Source: Melitaea cinxia
Taxonomy: Eukaryota > Arthropoda > Insecta > Lepidoptera > Nymphalidae
Direction: 5' to 3'
DNA length: 64,000 bases
NCBI RefSeq assembly: GCF_905220565.1
Contig: NC_059396.1
Span: forward strand, 4,313,206-4,377,205
The stretch's first letter is position 1, and every line of letters begins with the position of its first letter. A model generated the notes under the pieces. It was not told the origin of the DNA. It saw nothing but the letters and a program-made list of their open reading frames with translations, and made no database searches. Made by a program: the position numbers and the translations under genes. Shown in pieces: positions 20,600-34,058 of the stretch.

Positions 20600-22124
20600 A
20601 TAAATTTTTCACTTTTCTTATGATTGATTAATATTTTACTGAGTGTTTTTCTTCGTATGTCAAAACATACAGTCACTTTCAGCAGATCGCGCTCTATTTC
20701 TATTGTATATTTTTTTTTTTTGCACAAAAGCTTCAGTGGGAAATACCAGCCATCTCATAGAATGACAAATAAAAATCCCCATTCAAAGAGTTCATAATTA
20801 CATGATAAGGAAGCAACACATCTACTTATAATTTTTATGTGATTTAAACATTAATATAATTAAATATTTCTTTTCACCATATTATTATTATTAGTAGTAA
20901 CTATTTTCAAAATATTTTAACATTTATGAAACCAGCAACGTAAAACTTAATTGTCTCTACGATCTACATTTTTTTCAGTTATTAAATAATTGTACCCGAC
21001 TTATCCTTGACATCGTCGAGGGCCGAGTATTGGAACTCAACCGTGAAAATAAGATTACAAGTTGACGGGCTCTGATTGGATGCTCACATTAGTCCCAGTA
21101 AGAACATCGTAGGTACAGTTGATAATATTTATACTTGACTGTACGTACTTAGTTGTGGTGAAGCTTATGGTTAGTTTTTAATTATTTGATTAGATGTGAT
21201 ACATTTCTTGATTAGTTCAAGGTAGTAAATAAAACAGCCTCTTAAAAAATTGGTGCGAAGTAACTACAATCAACTTTCTTTCATGCGGTAAGTGAGAATC
21301 CTTCATCCATATTTTCCCATTTGATCTCACTCCTTCCGAATATAATTTCTCTTGCTAAAAATGATTATAAACGCAGGTCGTTCGCTAAAAAGTGACATTT
21401 TGTTTCCTCTAATATCTACATTAAATATTGGCTCAACAGCAAAATTCGAACGATAATGCTGAAGTATAATTATGTAAATGCTGTCTGTTTCTGCTTTTCA
21501 ATGATCTCTTAGAAATCAAAAAGTATGTTACCTAAGCTTAATCTGCCACACAACTAGAATGCGAATTGATCCAATTAGGAATATTGTATGTATTTTCTCT
21601 ATGTCTATCCTTAAGGTGAACAAGTTTTCCCTGAATTTAGGCTTGATTAATTCATTCGTAACCTTGATACGAATAAAATGCAACGATTTCGTGCAGTGCA
21701 TCGGCTCTAGACGAAATTGTATAGTCTATCAGCTGCGCAACCATTACCCAATATCATTTCGTGTCATTTGACGGATAGATTTCAATATTTGTTACTAGAA
21801 TAGCTAATGTATTACACAAAATGAGCAATAATATTATTTTTAGTTGAAACAAATAAGGAAACTTGTTCTGGAGTCAAAAAATATAAGAAATTATCTTTGA
21901 TTTTGAATATATATGTATATATATTAACTTTGTTCCAATATAAATTATTTAAAAGACATTTTAGGATAAACAAATGGATGAGATAATACACCAACATGAC
22001 TATTAAAAGATAGGTACACAAGAAAAAAACCTATTAAATATGAACATATTAACTTTTAACCCTTGAACGCTTCTAGAGATTTTTTTAATAGCTAATTGTT
22101 ACAAAAGTTGATAAATATCATGCT
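20600..22124. other. AT-rich sequence, nothing recognised
   Basis: Short frames only; no repeat recognised. Confidence 0.4.
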
Positions 22125-22375
22125 CAAAAGCAGGAGCAGCTCGACTGGGGAAGTGCCTCGACCTCAATAAGAAGATCATAGCTAAATAATATGGCTTTCA
22201 AGCAGTTGTGTTCCTGTGATGAATAAGATGACCAGAGCTCCTGATGGGGCTTAGTTAGGTTCGTAAACGCGCTTGCGATGCTTCTGGTGTTGCAGGTGTC
22301 TATAAGCTACGGGTATCGCTTACCATCAGGTGAGCCGTACTCTTGTTTGCTGACCTAGGTGTATAAAAAAATCTT
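22125..22375 (+). mobile_element. non-LTR retrotransposon 3' end
   Basis: GAAGTGCCTCGACCTCAATA, GAGCTCCTGATGGGGC, GCGATGCTTCTGGTGTTGCA, CGCTTACCATCAGGTGAGCC, then TTGTTTGCTGACCTAGGTG and an A-rich tail. This is the plus-strand form of the 4058-4325 repeat. Confidence 0.8.
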
Positions 22376-23359
22376 TCTCAGTATGTAAACTCTATTAGAA
22401 ACCCGCTGTCCGTTATCCGGTCATCTGTAGAAAGCTGTATTATTACATACCTTATATCTTTAGAACCGTAATAAACAGACAATTTCATATAAATTTTATA
22501 AAATATATGCGATGGAATGAAACTCGTTCATCTATGAGACCAAAGAGCACTTTAAAATTTACACAATTATTTCACTAGACTAATCCTAAATAAATTGTGC
22601 AACTAGCGTGACATTTTATAATTAGTCAATACAACCTTTCTCAACAAAACGGGTTATTTGACGCAAAAAAAAACTTGTATTGGACCTCAGATCCCGAGAT
22701 TAGCGCCTTAATGTCAACAATATCTCCAGCTTAACAAAGTTATCGTAGGAAAAAGGGACAAAATTATTTACATTTTTATCCAAAATGGGTGAGAAACTCG
22801 CTATTAAATCGGGTCTTTCGCTGTCCAATTTTTATATCTGGTTGAAATGCTCGTTTTGAATTTCTTTTAAGACAAATACATAAACTATATATAAAATACA
22901 TAATGTACAAAAATTCCATTTAATGAGGGAGAAGATCAAAGGAAAAGAAGCCCGATTCAAATTGCGTTTAATTGTTACATAGTTTGATATATAAAAACAC
23001 AACCGTTTAAATTTTTATTTCAAAGAAAACGATGATTAGGCTTTGACTGATTTGTGTGGTTACTGTTTGCTTAAACTGTTTCCTAAAAGTGTACCGTACA
23101 TATTATAAGTACAAAGGACCGCGCCGTGACACATACCTATGAATGTATGTTTTTGATATCATCACGTTATGACATACCTCATGACTTGGTTCTAAGTATG
23201 ACTAACAGTTTTGTGAATGCTTTACTCAACATTGCAGTTAAAGAATGCAATACATTTCTCTGTTATGCTACCATTTTATGTAAAAATTGTAAAACGCTTT
23301 AAAGCCACAGCTTCGCTACTACGTCATCGAACAGTTTTGAATGGAATAACCAATGAATA
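22376..23359. other. AT-rich sequence, nothing recognised
   Basis: No coding frame or repeat recognised. Confidence 0.4.
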
Positions 23360-23367
23360 ACAAATGT

Positions 23368-23526
23368 TAGTGGCGTATCGGGGGGGGGGGGGGGGGGGCA
23401 AGGGTCATCATGCCCCGGGCGCTACTCACAAAGGAGCGCGAAATGGTCCGAAAAACTAAAAATTGCTGGACATATTATATAGTTTTCAAATAGGGTAGGG
23501 GCACTAAAAAGCTCGCTACGCCACTG
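23368..23526. mobile_element. hAT-type MITE with 8-bp target duplication
   Basis: The left end TAGTGGCGTATCG and right end CGCTACGCCACTG are inverted repeats beginning YAGTGGCGTA, as hAT ends do. ACAAATGT flanks both sides (23360-23367 and 23527-23534). It carries a G run (23380-23398) and the GCCCCGGGCGC motif. 159 bp, non-coding. Confidence 0.85.
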
Positions 23527-23534
23527 ACAAATGT

Positions 23535-25513
23535 TACTTTCAATAATCAAACTTTCTAATGATATATTTCTATTTTAGTTCAGTACTATAGCTTGCGAAC
23601 AAATATAAAGACAAATATAGGTTTAATGATACGCAAATTTTTTGTATCGTGAAATTTTTTTCAGAAAATTATTCTCACGATTTTCCTGTTACGAACATTT
23701 AAACGGCGAATGTTTTCTTGTGCGTGTATTGTGTTTGTTTTCGACACTAACACTTAGTGAATTTCTTTTGTTTATTAATTTTTTTCTTTTGTACGTTAAT
23801 AACTCTTAAGCCGATGATATTTTTAAAAAATAATGGTTCGTGTACAAATCGATTCGTTTTTTTTAAAATATAGGAATCGAGCACGCTAGCCGAGTCAGGT
23901 GACGGATATTCAAGTATGTCTTCGAAAGAATTAATACTAAACTTTTGTCTATAGAGTATCTATATCGGAACGTTTAACGTTGAATTGAACGTCTTATTTT
24001 TCACTCCACTCTTTTTTTTAGAAATAAACAAAAAACTAAATTTTACATCCTCCGAAAAATTCCTGTTAGAATAATCTTGAGAATATTAAAACGTAAAGCT
24101 GATATATTGATCTGTTTCAATTAATACGCTAACATAAGTGGCTAATTACACTTAATAGCGGTGTATTCCAGACAGACTTCCTTTCGACCGATGCTTTGAT
24201 CAGATCTTTAATCAACATGATGATGTAGGCAACAGCACTATAATTAATTATCGGCGATCTCCACAATCTACATGCTTAGATTAGAATTTATGTTACAGAC
24301 CTATGTTTTATATAAGGATGAAGATGAACATAGAAGATTCCAAGACACATCCTGAAATACATACTAAACCATAACCCTCATCAGTTTGTAGAGCAAAGGT
24401 TTCTTGTCGCTATAAGGAACAGCATTAGAACTTATTAATATCATAATTTATATTCATTACCATGCTACACATAACATAATTTCTCCTAAGACGTAAAAAT
24501 CATCTCACAATGAAGTTAAAACGATGTATTTCTCTTCCTTCATGCACGAGATTTAACTAATAACGAAGTTGAAAAATCAACATGTTCACTCTATGAAAAT
24601 ACTTTGAATCTTTTTTAAGGTTTCTAAACTTAATTAGAATTGTGATTAGTATTGTATAAAACGGGTAAAACAATTATTAACAGGTATTACAATACTGTAC
24701 AAAGATCTTCTTGTATGTTAGTGGAAAATGTTTCACCAGTCCGCCATGTTTTTCCACTATGAATGAGCGGATATAACTATATCTCCAAGTTTTGCGTAAC
24801 ATATAAGTTTCCTTAAGAATCATTCGAGCATGAGATGAATAGTAAAGACATAATTACCTGTAGCTTCTTCAATGTAGACATTAGTAGTTAAAGTGTTCAA
24901 GAAAATTATCGGTGACTGCAAATAGATTTTCTGCTTAGATAGATATTCTTAAAGAGTGAAACGTGGGGAGTACTATTTTGAAGGTACATAAACTTTGTAT
25001 TTGTGTGTATTATTAATAAAATTTATGTGTTGTTAATTCGGTACATATAGGTACATACATACATTGAAATAATAGCTACAATTTCCTCGTTATTTTCCTT
25101 CTGGCAGTATGTTATAAATTTTAATAAGCTCTTTCACAAAAGAATCGTATTACTGTTGAGTATTTTTGATTATTCATTATGAAAGAATGCAAGACAGAAA
25201 AATTTCAAAGAACATCAAACAAAAGTATGTGTGATACATCTCCAGTGAGTCACGTAATGGAAGGGATAAGAAGGACCTCGTGTTTTAAGTAATTATAGCC
25301 TTTATTTCGTTTCAATAAAGTGCATCAATGTTGCATCATGTTAATAATTTCGTTTGACCTTCTTCCTTGCATGAATAAAGTTTAAAAGTAAATCAGTAAC
25401 TGTTCAAAAAATTTTATACAGAATTTAAACTATAGTATTCTGATTTGGACTTAAATATATAGAAAACTTTTTCATTCGTTGCAAATTATTTTTCTGATTG
25501 TCAATTATTATTA
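23535..25513. other. AT-rich sequence, nothing recognised
   Basis: Two kilobases without a coding frame of note or any repeat I know. Confidence 0.4.
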
Positions 25514-25828
25514 TTTTTAACCGACTTCAAAAAAGAAGGAGGTTACTCAATTCGACCGTTTATTTTTTAATGTATGTTTGGGGGATAATTTCGTCGTTTA
25601 TGAACCGATATTGATAATTCTTTTTTTGTTGGAAATGAGAAATCCCAAGTGTGGTACCATGATAAGGAAACCATGATCTGATAATGGAATCCCAGAGTAA
25701 TCGAAGGAAACTCTCGAAAATCGTAGTGACGACTAGTGTGTTTGTTAATTTTTTTCGTCTACTTAGGTTGTATTACTTGTCGATGTAATTGAAGTCGGTT
25801 CTTTTCGTTTACGAGCAAACACAATAAT
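25514..25828 (+). mobile_element. Helentron-like element, short internal-deletion copy
   Basis: Both ends are present (TTTTTAACCGACTTC; ATTGAAGTCGGTTC then CGTTTACGAGCAAAC, one mismatch in the stem-loop). Only one internal unit remains, giving 315 bp. Confidence 0.75.
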
Positions 25829-26189
25829 TATTTTGTAGGTATATTAAAACCTATCTTAATTTAAAACTTTGAGTTATCCTACAATAATTACATATACTTT
25901 ATACATATAATTATATATTTTGTAATTATAATTACTTACGTATTTTAAAGACTGTCATCAAACTAAAGTCATATAGTAAATTAGCTACATAATTAGGTGA
26001 TATTATTCACGGTACGGATATAGTATCCTACTCATATTAAATACTCATTCGTGCCCACCGTCATCGTCACGCGTAATCGCTATTTTACACTCTAAACCAA
26101 ACCCTTTAGAAGAAAAGGTCTATTAAGTACAGAACGCATCTTTTTTAGTTTAATTACGAAAATGGAAAACCAGCGTACCTACAGTCTAC

Positions 26190-26335
26190 ATATGGTAAGC
26201 GAATACCGTACCTTAAGGACATCAACAATAGCAGGATCATTGTCAGCGCGTTACTGACCTTATCGCCGACCCGCCCCAGAAGTTCTGGCTAACTTACTAC
26301 AGGAAAACAACACAGCTATATACAAGATATCCAAC
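26190..26335 (-). mobile_element. decayed non-LTR 3' end
   Basis: GGTAAGCGAATACCGTACCT, GCGCGTTACTGACCTTATCG and AGAAGTTCTGGCTAACTTAC follow the order of the clear copy at 26664-26850, with many differences. Confidence 0.55.
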
Positions 26336-26663
26336 ACTGATATATTATTAGGTCGTTACAATATACATATTTTACGTTGCAATATAGTGCATCTTCATAC
26401 TAATTAAATATTCTACGATTGTATTCGTAAAATAAAAGTAGATCAATGGTCTTAAATACACAATTAAATGGTCAGTTCAATTGTTTATTTAATGGTTTAT
26501 TTAACATATTACAACTATTTACATTCTATTGAAACATCAGGTCAGTATTTTTTCGTGTAGTTGTATGATACTTACCTTTTTGCAGTTCCGTCTTTACCAT
26601 AAGCCCTTACCACGAGGCCCTTGCCCAGGCCCAGGGCACTCGAAATTTTGTGTGCCCCGAATG

Positions 26664-26850
26664 TTTTTTTTTTTTTTTTTTTTTATGTCACTAGGTCGGC
26701 AAACAAGCGTACGGCTCACCTGATGGTAAGCGATTACCGTAGCTTATAGACGCCTGCAACACCAAAAGCATCGCAAGCGCGTTACCGACCAATCCCCAAT
26801 CCCCACAGGAGCTCTGGTCACCTTACTCACCAACAGGAACACAATGTCTG
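26664..26850 (-). mobile_element. non-LTR retrotransposon 3' end with poly(A)
   Basis: A T run (poly(A) on the minus strand) is followed by ATGTCACTAGGTCGGCAAAC, GGCTCACCTGATGGTAAGCG and CAGGAGCTCTGGTCACCTTA. It interrupts a GC-rich tract (TTGCCCAGGCCCAGGGCACT ... TGCCCCGAATG) that may be part of another repeat resuming near 27580 (GATGCCCAAGGCCCCGACAT). Confidence 0.8.
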
Positions 26851-28699
26851 ACAAAATTTACTTTTATATCTACGGTAAGTATATTTTGCAGAACAGAAAT
26901 CTCGAAAATAATGTTGTGAATAATTCAAAATTAGAACCAGCTTTTTATTTCATAACACACAGAGAGCTCTAACAATTTTTTGTTGGATAACTTTTTCAAA
27001 TATATCCAAGACTGTATTTTTAAAATTTCCCCGACTAGTAATAGTTGAATTTAACGATCTTTCAATGTGGTCGTTTTTCCCCCTACTTCAAGCATTTTTA
27101 TTTATCACTGTATTTATCTGCTAATTTAACTACAAATTTGCGTACTTAAACAAAACATTGTTCCATTGCGGAATTGTTACTATGGTATTTGGATACATAA
27201 AATAAGCAACAAATATGCCTGGGGTACTTTTTTGTTCAGCAGATCACAGGCATTCTTCTCCCTAAAAGCGTTTCTTTTCTGGTTTCCATTGCTTCAAACA
27301 TTGTTTCAAAGGCAGCGTAAAGGCAAACAACTTTCGTAATGACTGCTCCAGGTTTGGTTTATATTTGAAATTTAGAACAAGAAAAACGCATCAATTGGAA
27401 TTTGAGCGGTTCGTACCTACTAATTTTTGTCCGATACCCACTGTACATCTCGTGTAGCTTATGAGCTAGCTTACTGTTCTATTTGTTTTTAAATTTTTGT
27501 TCGTCAACAAATACAACGTAGTTGGTTATAATTTACTACTTATTACTTTCCGTTAGAGCACCATTTCCATTACAGCATTTGTGGATGCCCAAGGCCCCGA
27601 CATGCCTAGGACGGCTCTGCCTCTTTCACTGATTTAATTAGCTTAAATGAATTTGAAAATATAGAAGCGACTAAATTAGCAGACTACTAAATATTTCAAA
27701 AACCTGAAAAAGGAAATCAATTATCTTCCTTTTAACAAATTTAAAAATATAATGCGCTATTTTGACGCTAGTAAAACTCATAAATTCTGATGAACAGAAG
27801 TAGAAAAAGAACCCCGAACGTAAACTTATTATAATACCCGGGAATCCGATTATTAACCTTAATATAGTATTTTTAAAAAATAAATAAAATAAGAACTGTT
27901 AAAGTAATTTAAATTAAAACTCATACGAGTTTTTAATGTTATAAAGGCCTTGACACTTATTCATTCGAAGCTTCCTGTTTCCGACTTCGAGTGGACATTG
28001 ATGTCTTAAACGAATATAGACCTAAAATAATACTGTCACAGAGTATATAATACTCTGGTGCTAATATGTAATACTTGATTCCAAATTCAAAATGAATGAT
28101 ACTCATCCGTAATGAATCATGCATATCCCCGATACTATCGCTATAAAAAGAAAGTACAATTGATTGAAATAAATAACCCATTTGAACTATTGTAAATTAT
28201 AATCTTTGAAAAATTATTTTAAGAATGTATTGGTAAGCTATTTCCCAGTTTTAGGTGAACGGTATTCATAGTAATTTTAAGTAGAAATTTTTGTCTAAAT
28301 TTTCCTTATTTGTACTGAAATTTTTGGTGAGTATATGAAATGAAAAACGAATTTACGATATAAGGAGTAACCCGTTAATTTTATGACTATAAATAGTATT
28401 TTTTTTTTGTCAGGCTTAGTCTGAAATATAGTAATAAATTGGTATTTTTTTTAATTGCTTAATGGCAAATAGTCTAAATAAATTTGATATTAAGCGTTTA
28501 GGCAACAAAACATCCTGCTATAACTCACGCCGGGTCAATAACCACAAACGTAACACAAGACTAAAATTATAAATTCCGTTATCGAACTGAAGGGGTCAAT
28601 AATCCTTATTCGTTCATTTACAATTTAAATAGTTGTGTTCACCAAAAAACATAGCGTGATAAGGGAACTTGACTTATAATACTTTTTAATATTTGTAAA
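26851..28699. other. mostly unrecognised AT-rich sequence
   Basis: Apart from the short GC-rich tract at 27580-27620, possibly the far end of the repeat that begins near 26590, I see nothing. Confidence 0.35.
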
Positions 28700-29660
28700 T
28701 GTTTGTTTTAGATTAAACGCGTTCTGGTACTGGGTTGTGAAAGTTCTGACGGTCGCTAGATCGATTCCCACTCAGAGCGGATATTTTGTTTTCGACTCAC
28801 AGTATTTACAGGGACAATTAAGTAGTTTTTGGGGTTCCTTATCCAAATGGCGAAAACGGGAACCCTTATGTATTCGTCATGTCTGTCTGTCTGTCTGTCC
28901 GTCCGTATGTCAAAGCCACTTTTTTCCGAAACTATAAGTACTATAGTGATGAAACTCGATATATAGATGTATTCTGTGAACCGCATTAACATTTTCACAC
29001 AAAAATAGAAAAAAGATGAATAAATTTTGAGGATTCCTCATACTTAGAACTGAAACTCAATTATTTTTTTTTATCAAACCCATACCTGTGGTGTGCATAT
29101 TATTGCTTTATAACGCTCCAACATATCTGATGAGGTTTCTAATATCATTTTTTTCTAAACTGAAGGCACTTCCAAAGCGGTAAAATGTGTCTTCACCCCT
29201 GCAACTTCTAAAATAAGAGAATGACAAAACTAAAAAAAAATGTATGATGTTACATTACTATGCAAACTTCCACCGAAAATTGGTTTCAACGAGATCTAGT
29301 AAGTAGTTTTTTTTTAATACGTCATAAGTCGCAAACTGCCATTTACCTTTCATTCAATCAACTCAAATATAAAAAAAAAAGATAATTTCATAAACATAAA
29401 CCTTATGCATATATTACTTGCTGCTACGGAACCCTTCAAGGGCGATTCCGACTTGCACTTGGCCGCTTTATTTAGGTATTTTGTTTCTTATTTGGGTGTT
29501 TGTCCTAGTTCTGCTAAGAGCTCGCAAGACGGTCGCTCTCAGTTATTATCACGAGCATAATAGCGGCTATAGAGAGTCAGAAGGAAGAGACGACCGATAG
29601 TCTTTTGAATTTATCCACTAAGCCCTTGTGGAGGACGGTGATGGATTAAACTACAAACAG
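28700..29660 (+). mobile_element. tRNA-headed SINE split by a nested repeat
   Basis: A head with GGTCGCTAGATCGATTCCCA (B box) runs to about 28825. The body resumes after 29470 with TCTTATTTGGGTGTTTGTCC and ends GAGGACGGTGATGGATTAAA. The two halves are collinear with the SINE at 5904-6186. The tail is lost. Confidence 0.6.
28826..29470 (+). mobile_element. GTTCCGTAC element, diverged, nested in a SINE
   Basis: Starts GGGGTTCCTTATCCAAATGG, has a GTCTGTCTGTCTGTCTGTCC run, and ends AGGGCGATTCCGACTTGCAC TTGGCCG. Related to 6821-7220 but much diverged, with AT-rich insertions. The frames at 28737-28998 and 29418-29600 belong to it. Confidence 0.6.
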
Positions 29661-29785
29661 TATATTATATTTATATAGTATATTTACAGTAAAACAAAGT
29701 AAAAGTAAGTTAAAGTAAACAGTATATTATATTTATATGGTATATTATAGGATATTTATTATATAGTATATTTACAGTCTGTTTC
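29655..29785. repeat. local imperfect tandem duplication
   Basis: AAACAGTATATTATATTTAT occurs at about 29656 and again at about 29718, each leading to TAGTATATTTACAGT. Confidence 0.7.
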
Positions 29786-30329
29786 AGATAACTTAATCAT
29801 TAACTTAATTTTTGTTACGGGTAGAGAAAAAGGCGTCAGTCAATAGTCGTTGCGGGGAGCATTTGTATACCTCATCGACAAAAATATTTTAAGTACTTAT
29901 CGAATTAATTTTAACTTTGATAATCATATTAAGTTGGATTCTTGTCGTTATTACAAATAATGAAAATAATTTAAATCTAAAAACATTTTCATAAAAAAAA
30001 AAAAATACAAATTTAAACGACATAAAAACTTTTGAGGTAGTGAACAGCAGGAAATTTTCTTATAAAGGAAAAATGTCGATAGTTATTACTACAGCTAGTT
30101 CATAGTAGTAGTCGCAGTAGGTATGAGTAGTTTATATTTATGAGTAATTTTTAGTACCAGAATAGTAATATTTCTCTTAAGTATTTTTTCATAAGAAAAC
30201 ACAAAACATTTTTGTGTGCACAACACATTGAAATGGTGTTTATTATACATATATTTGATGCCGTACGTCTATAATCTGTTTTATTTTTTGCCAGAAAGAT
30301 TCATTAAAATTATTTAATTATTATTAATA
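29786..30329. other. AT-rich sequence, nothing recognised
   Basis: No coding frame or repeat recognised. Confidence 0.4.
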
Positions 30330-30505
30330 GAATTTTTGAAATTATGCTTTTTTCGATGCATTAGTAAAAATGATGATAGTAAATTTTAACAATGCGCAAA
30401 CACCGTTACAAAATAACCGACACCCTGAAGTTACCTAGTCAACGAAGAAGAACGTGAAGCTAGCCAATGAAGTATAACATCTTACGTGCGTACACACACG
30501 CTTTT
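30330..30505. mobile_element. MITE, uninterrupted copy of the 15113-15530 family
   Basis: CACCGTTACAAAATAACCGA, TAGTCAACGAAGAAGAACGT and GCTAGCCAATGAAGTATAAC. It gives the empty-site sequence that shows the LINE insertion in the 15-kb copy. Confidence 0.6.
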
Positions 30506-30730
30506 TTAAAATTAGTTACATCATTCTTTAATAGGGTAAAATGTAAATTAATTCATAGTTTTTCTAGATAAGATAAAAAAAGAATTAAGTAACATTAGAC
30601 TTATCGTATCTTTCACGGGGTGTCGATAGCTGTAATAAGGAAATGAAATCATCGAATAAATAAACATGTTTTGTTTTCTAAATTTCATTTAATTTAATAA
30701 ATTTTATAATATAAAACATAAAATGTTGAA

Positions 30731-31936
<1,206 letters not shown>

Positions 31937-32145
31937 TACAGCCTATACAGTCCACTGCTGGACATAGGCCTCCACAAGTTTACGCCAAAAATAGCGTGAA
32001 CTCATGTGTTTTGCCCATAGTCATCACGGTGGGCAGGCGGGTTGGTGACCGCAGGGCTGGCTTTGTCACACCGAAGACGCTGCTGCCCGTCTTCGGCCTG
32101 TGTATTTTAAAGCCAGCAGTTGGATGGCTATCCCGCCACCTTGCT
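31937..32145 (-). mobile_element. CR1/Zenon-like LINE 3' end, truncated
   Basis: Reverse copy: AGTCCACTGCTGGACATAGG, GTGGGCAGGCGGGTTGGTGA, GCTGCCCGTCTTCGGCCTGT and AGTTGGATGGCTATCCCGCC, then stops. The frame at 31885-32214 is an artefact of it. Confidence 0.75.
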
Positions 32146-32217
32146 CTTTGTATAACGAACCGTAAAACCGTACGACTTTGCCCAGATTTCTTGCGAATTT
32201 TAATTTTTTTTTAATAT

Positions 32218-33302
32218 TTTTTAACCGATTTCCAAAAAAGGAGGAGGTTCTCAATTCGACTGTATTTTTTTTAATGTATGTTACATCAGAACTTTTGACT
32301 GGGTGGAGCGATTTCGACAAATTTTCTTTTAATCGAAAGGTGGTGTGTGCCAATTGGTCCCATTTAAATTTATTTGAGATCTAACAACTATTTTTCGAGC
32401 TATATCTAATAATGCGTTTTTACTTGACGCTTTTTTCGTCGACCTACGTTGTATTATACCGCATAACTTTCTACTGGATATATCGATTTTGATAATTCTT
32501 TTTTTGTTAGAAAGGAGATATCCCAAGTTTAGTACCATGATAAGAAAACCAGGATCTGATGATGGGATCCTAGAGAAATTGATGGAAATTCTTGAAAATC
32601 CGCAATAACTTTTTACTGGGTGTACCGATTTTGATAATTCTTTTTTTGTTGGAAAGAAGATATCCTTAGTTTAGTACCATGATAAGGAAACCAGGATCTG
32701 ATAATGGGATCCCAGAGAAATCGAGGGAACTTCTTGAAAATCCGCAATAACTTTTTACTGGGTGTACCGATTTTAATAATTTTTAATTTAATCGCAAACT
32801 GATGTTTGTTATGTGGTCACATATAAATCTTATCGAGATCTGATAACTACTTTTCGAGTAATCTTTGATAATGATTATTATTTTTTTTGATTTTCATTTT
32901 ATTTATTAACATTTTCAATTGTTAAGTTACTCAATTTTGTGTTTTAATTCTAATTTAATTTATTTTTATTTAAATTATAATTTGATCTTAATTTGATTTT
33001 AATTTTAATTTTGATTTTGTATTTGTATTTTCTTTCTTAGATATTTTATTTATAATTATAAATTTTTTTGCGCTCTGCTTACTGTGTGAGTTGTTAGTGG
33101 AAACTTAACTGGTATATGCACTATCTTATTGCTGTTCTTTTTTACTTTGTGTTATATTTTACTGTTTGTTTCCCAAATAAAAAAAAAAAAAAAAAAAAAA
33201 TAACGCGTCGTTACTTGACTATTTTTTCGTCGATCTACCTTGTATTACTCGTCGATGTGAATGAAGTCGTTTTTTTTTCGTTTGCGAGCAAACACAATTA
33301 TT
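32218..33302 (+). mobile_element. Helentron-like element, full length with nested insertion
   Basis: Left end TTTTAACCGATTTCCAAAAA; right end ATGAAGTCGTTTTTTTTTCG and the stem-loop GTTTGCGAGCAAAC. It has two tandem internal units as at 9571-10330. A retroposon interrupts it at 32872-33200. Confidence 0.75.
32872..33200 (+). mobile_element. poly(A)-tailed retroposon nested in Helentron-like copy
   Basis: Foreign AT-rich sequence ends in a CAAATAAA polyadenylation signal and an A run of about 20 bases. TAA/ATAA sits on each side, where the host repeat should read GATAACGCG without a break. It is a 5'-truncated non-LTR copy or a processed RNA; no coding content. The frame at 33116-33412 spans its tail. 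Confidence 0.65.
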
Positions 33303-33788
33303 TAAATAATACTATTTCTGATGTATTATTACGCTACATAATTGGTAAATGTTGTGTTCTCAAATATATTGTACTTTTTACAAGTTTGCCCATTTTGCGA
33401 AAACCTTTGTAACTTCGGTATTTTCTACATTAAGAACACCAGATTTAGGGATAATTCTAGAAAAATATTTAATCTAGTATAGGACCTTAATACTAAAAAT
33501 TTAAATATTTATATTACCTCTCAAATTAGTTAGTAAAAGTCAAAACAATTTTTTTGTAATTTTCATTCAAATCAAACGATGAACAAGGGTTGTCACATTT
33601 TTATTACTAATCAGTACGGTATACGTACGTTACGTACCTACTTGACGTTACGATCACTTATTTCGCTCTTAAACATTAATCTAAAAATATTTGAACTGTC
33701 ATACAATTTGCAGTAGAGTAAAGTACATGCACATATTACTGGGTAATTTTTTATCGAGCAAATCATTCTGTGAATTTTTGCAATATAT
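33303..33788. other. AT-rich sequence, nothing recognised
   Basis: Holds short palindromic pieces (GGTATACGTACGTTACGTACC, 33619-33639). No repeat recognised. Confidence 0.35.
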
Positions 33789-34058
33789 TTATACTAACAT
33801 TTTCATATCCATTTTCGTCATGAGGCTGCCATAATCTCCTGAAGTTAACAACATGATTGCCAATTTTTCTTCCTCTTCGTCAGTGAGCTTGGTTTGCCCT
33901 CTAAGTGATTTTAAGTGTTTTTTTTTTACTTTATTTAATATCATTCGTTGAGGGATCCCGAACAACTTTTCTGCCTTCCGACTTGACATCCTGTTATTTT
34001 CTACCATGTCAATCGCTAAATCTAACATTTCCTCTGAATAATCTCGGTATGCCCTCGA
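33789..34058 (-). pseudogene. HTH_psq-type transposase-derived N-terminal fragment
   Basis: The minus-strand frame, extended upstream of the ATG at 34028, reads RDYSEEMLDLAIDMVENNR then MSSRKAEKLFGIPQRMILNK. This is the psq/CENP-B-type helix-turn-helix: an acidic first helix, then RKAxKxFGIPQRTI(x)NKV. It is followed by GQTKLTDEEEEKLAIML and an MTKMDMKML stretch that in relatives begins the second DNA-binding (HTH_CENPB) region. A TGA lies 11 codons upstream of that ATG, after SRAYRDYSEE, and the frame stops at 33789 soon after the second motif. The DDE domain is not nearby. It is therefore either one exon of, or a fragment from, a pogo/Jerky-like transposase gene; a donor-like GTATAA overlaps the stop. 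It differs from the psq remnant at 13040-13250. The domain call is confident; whether it is expressed is unknown. Confidence 0.6.
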
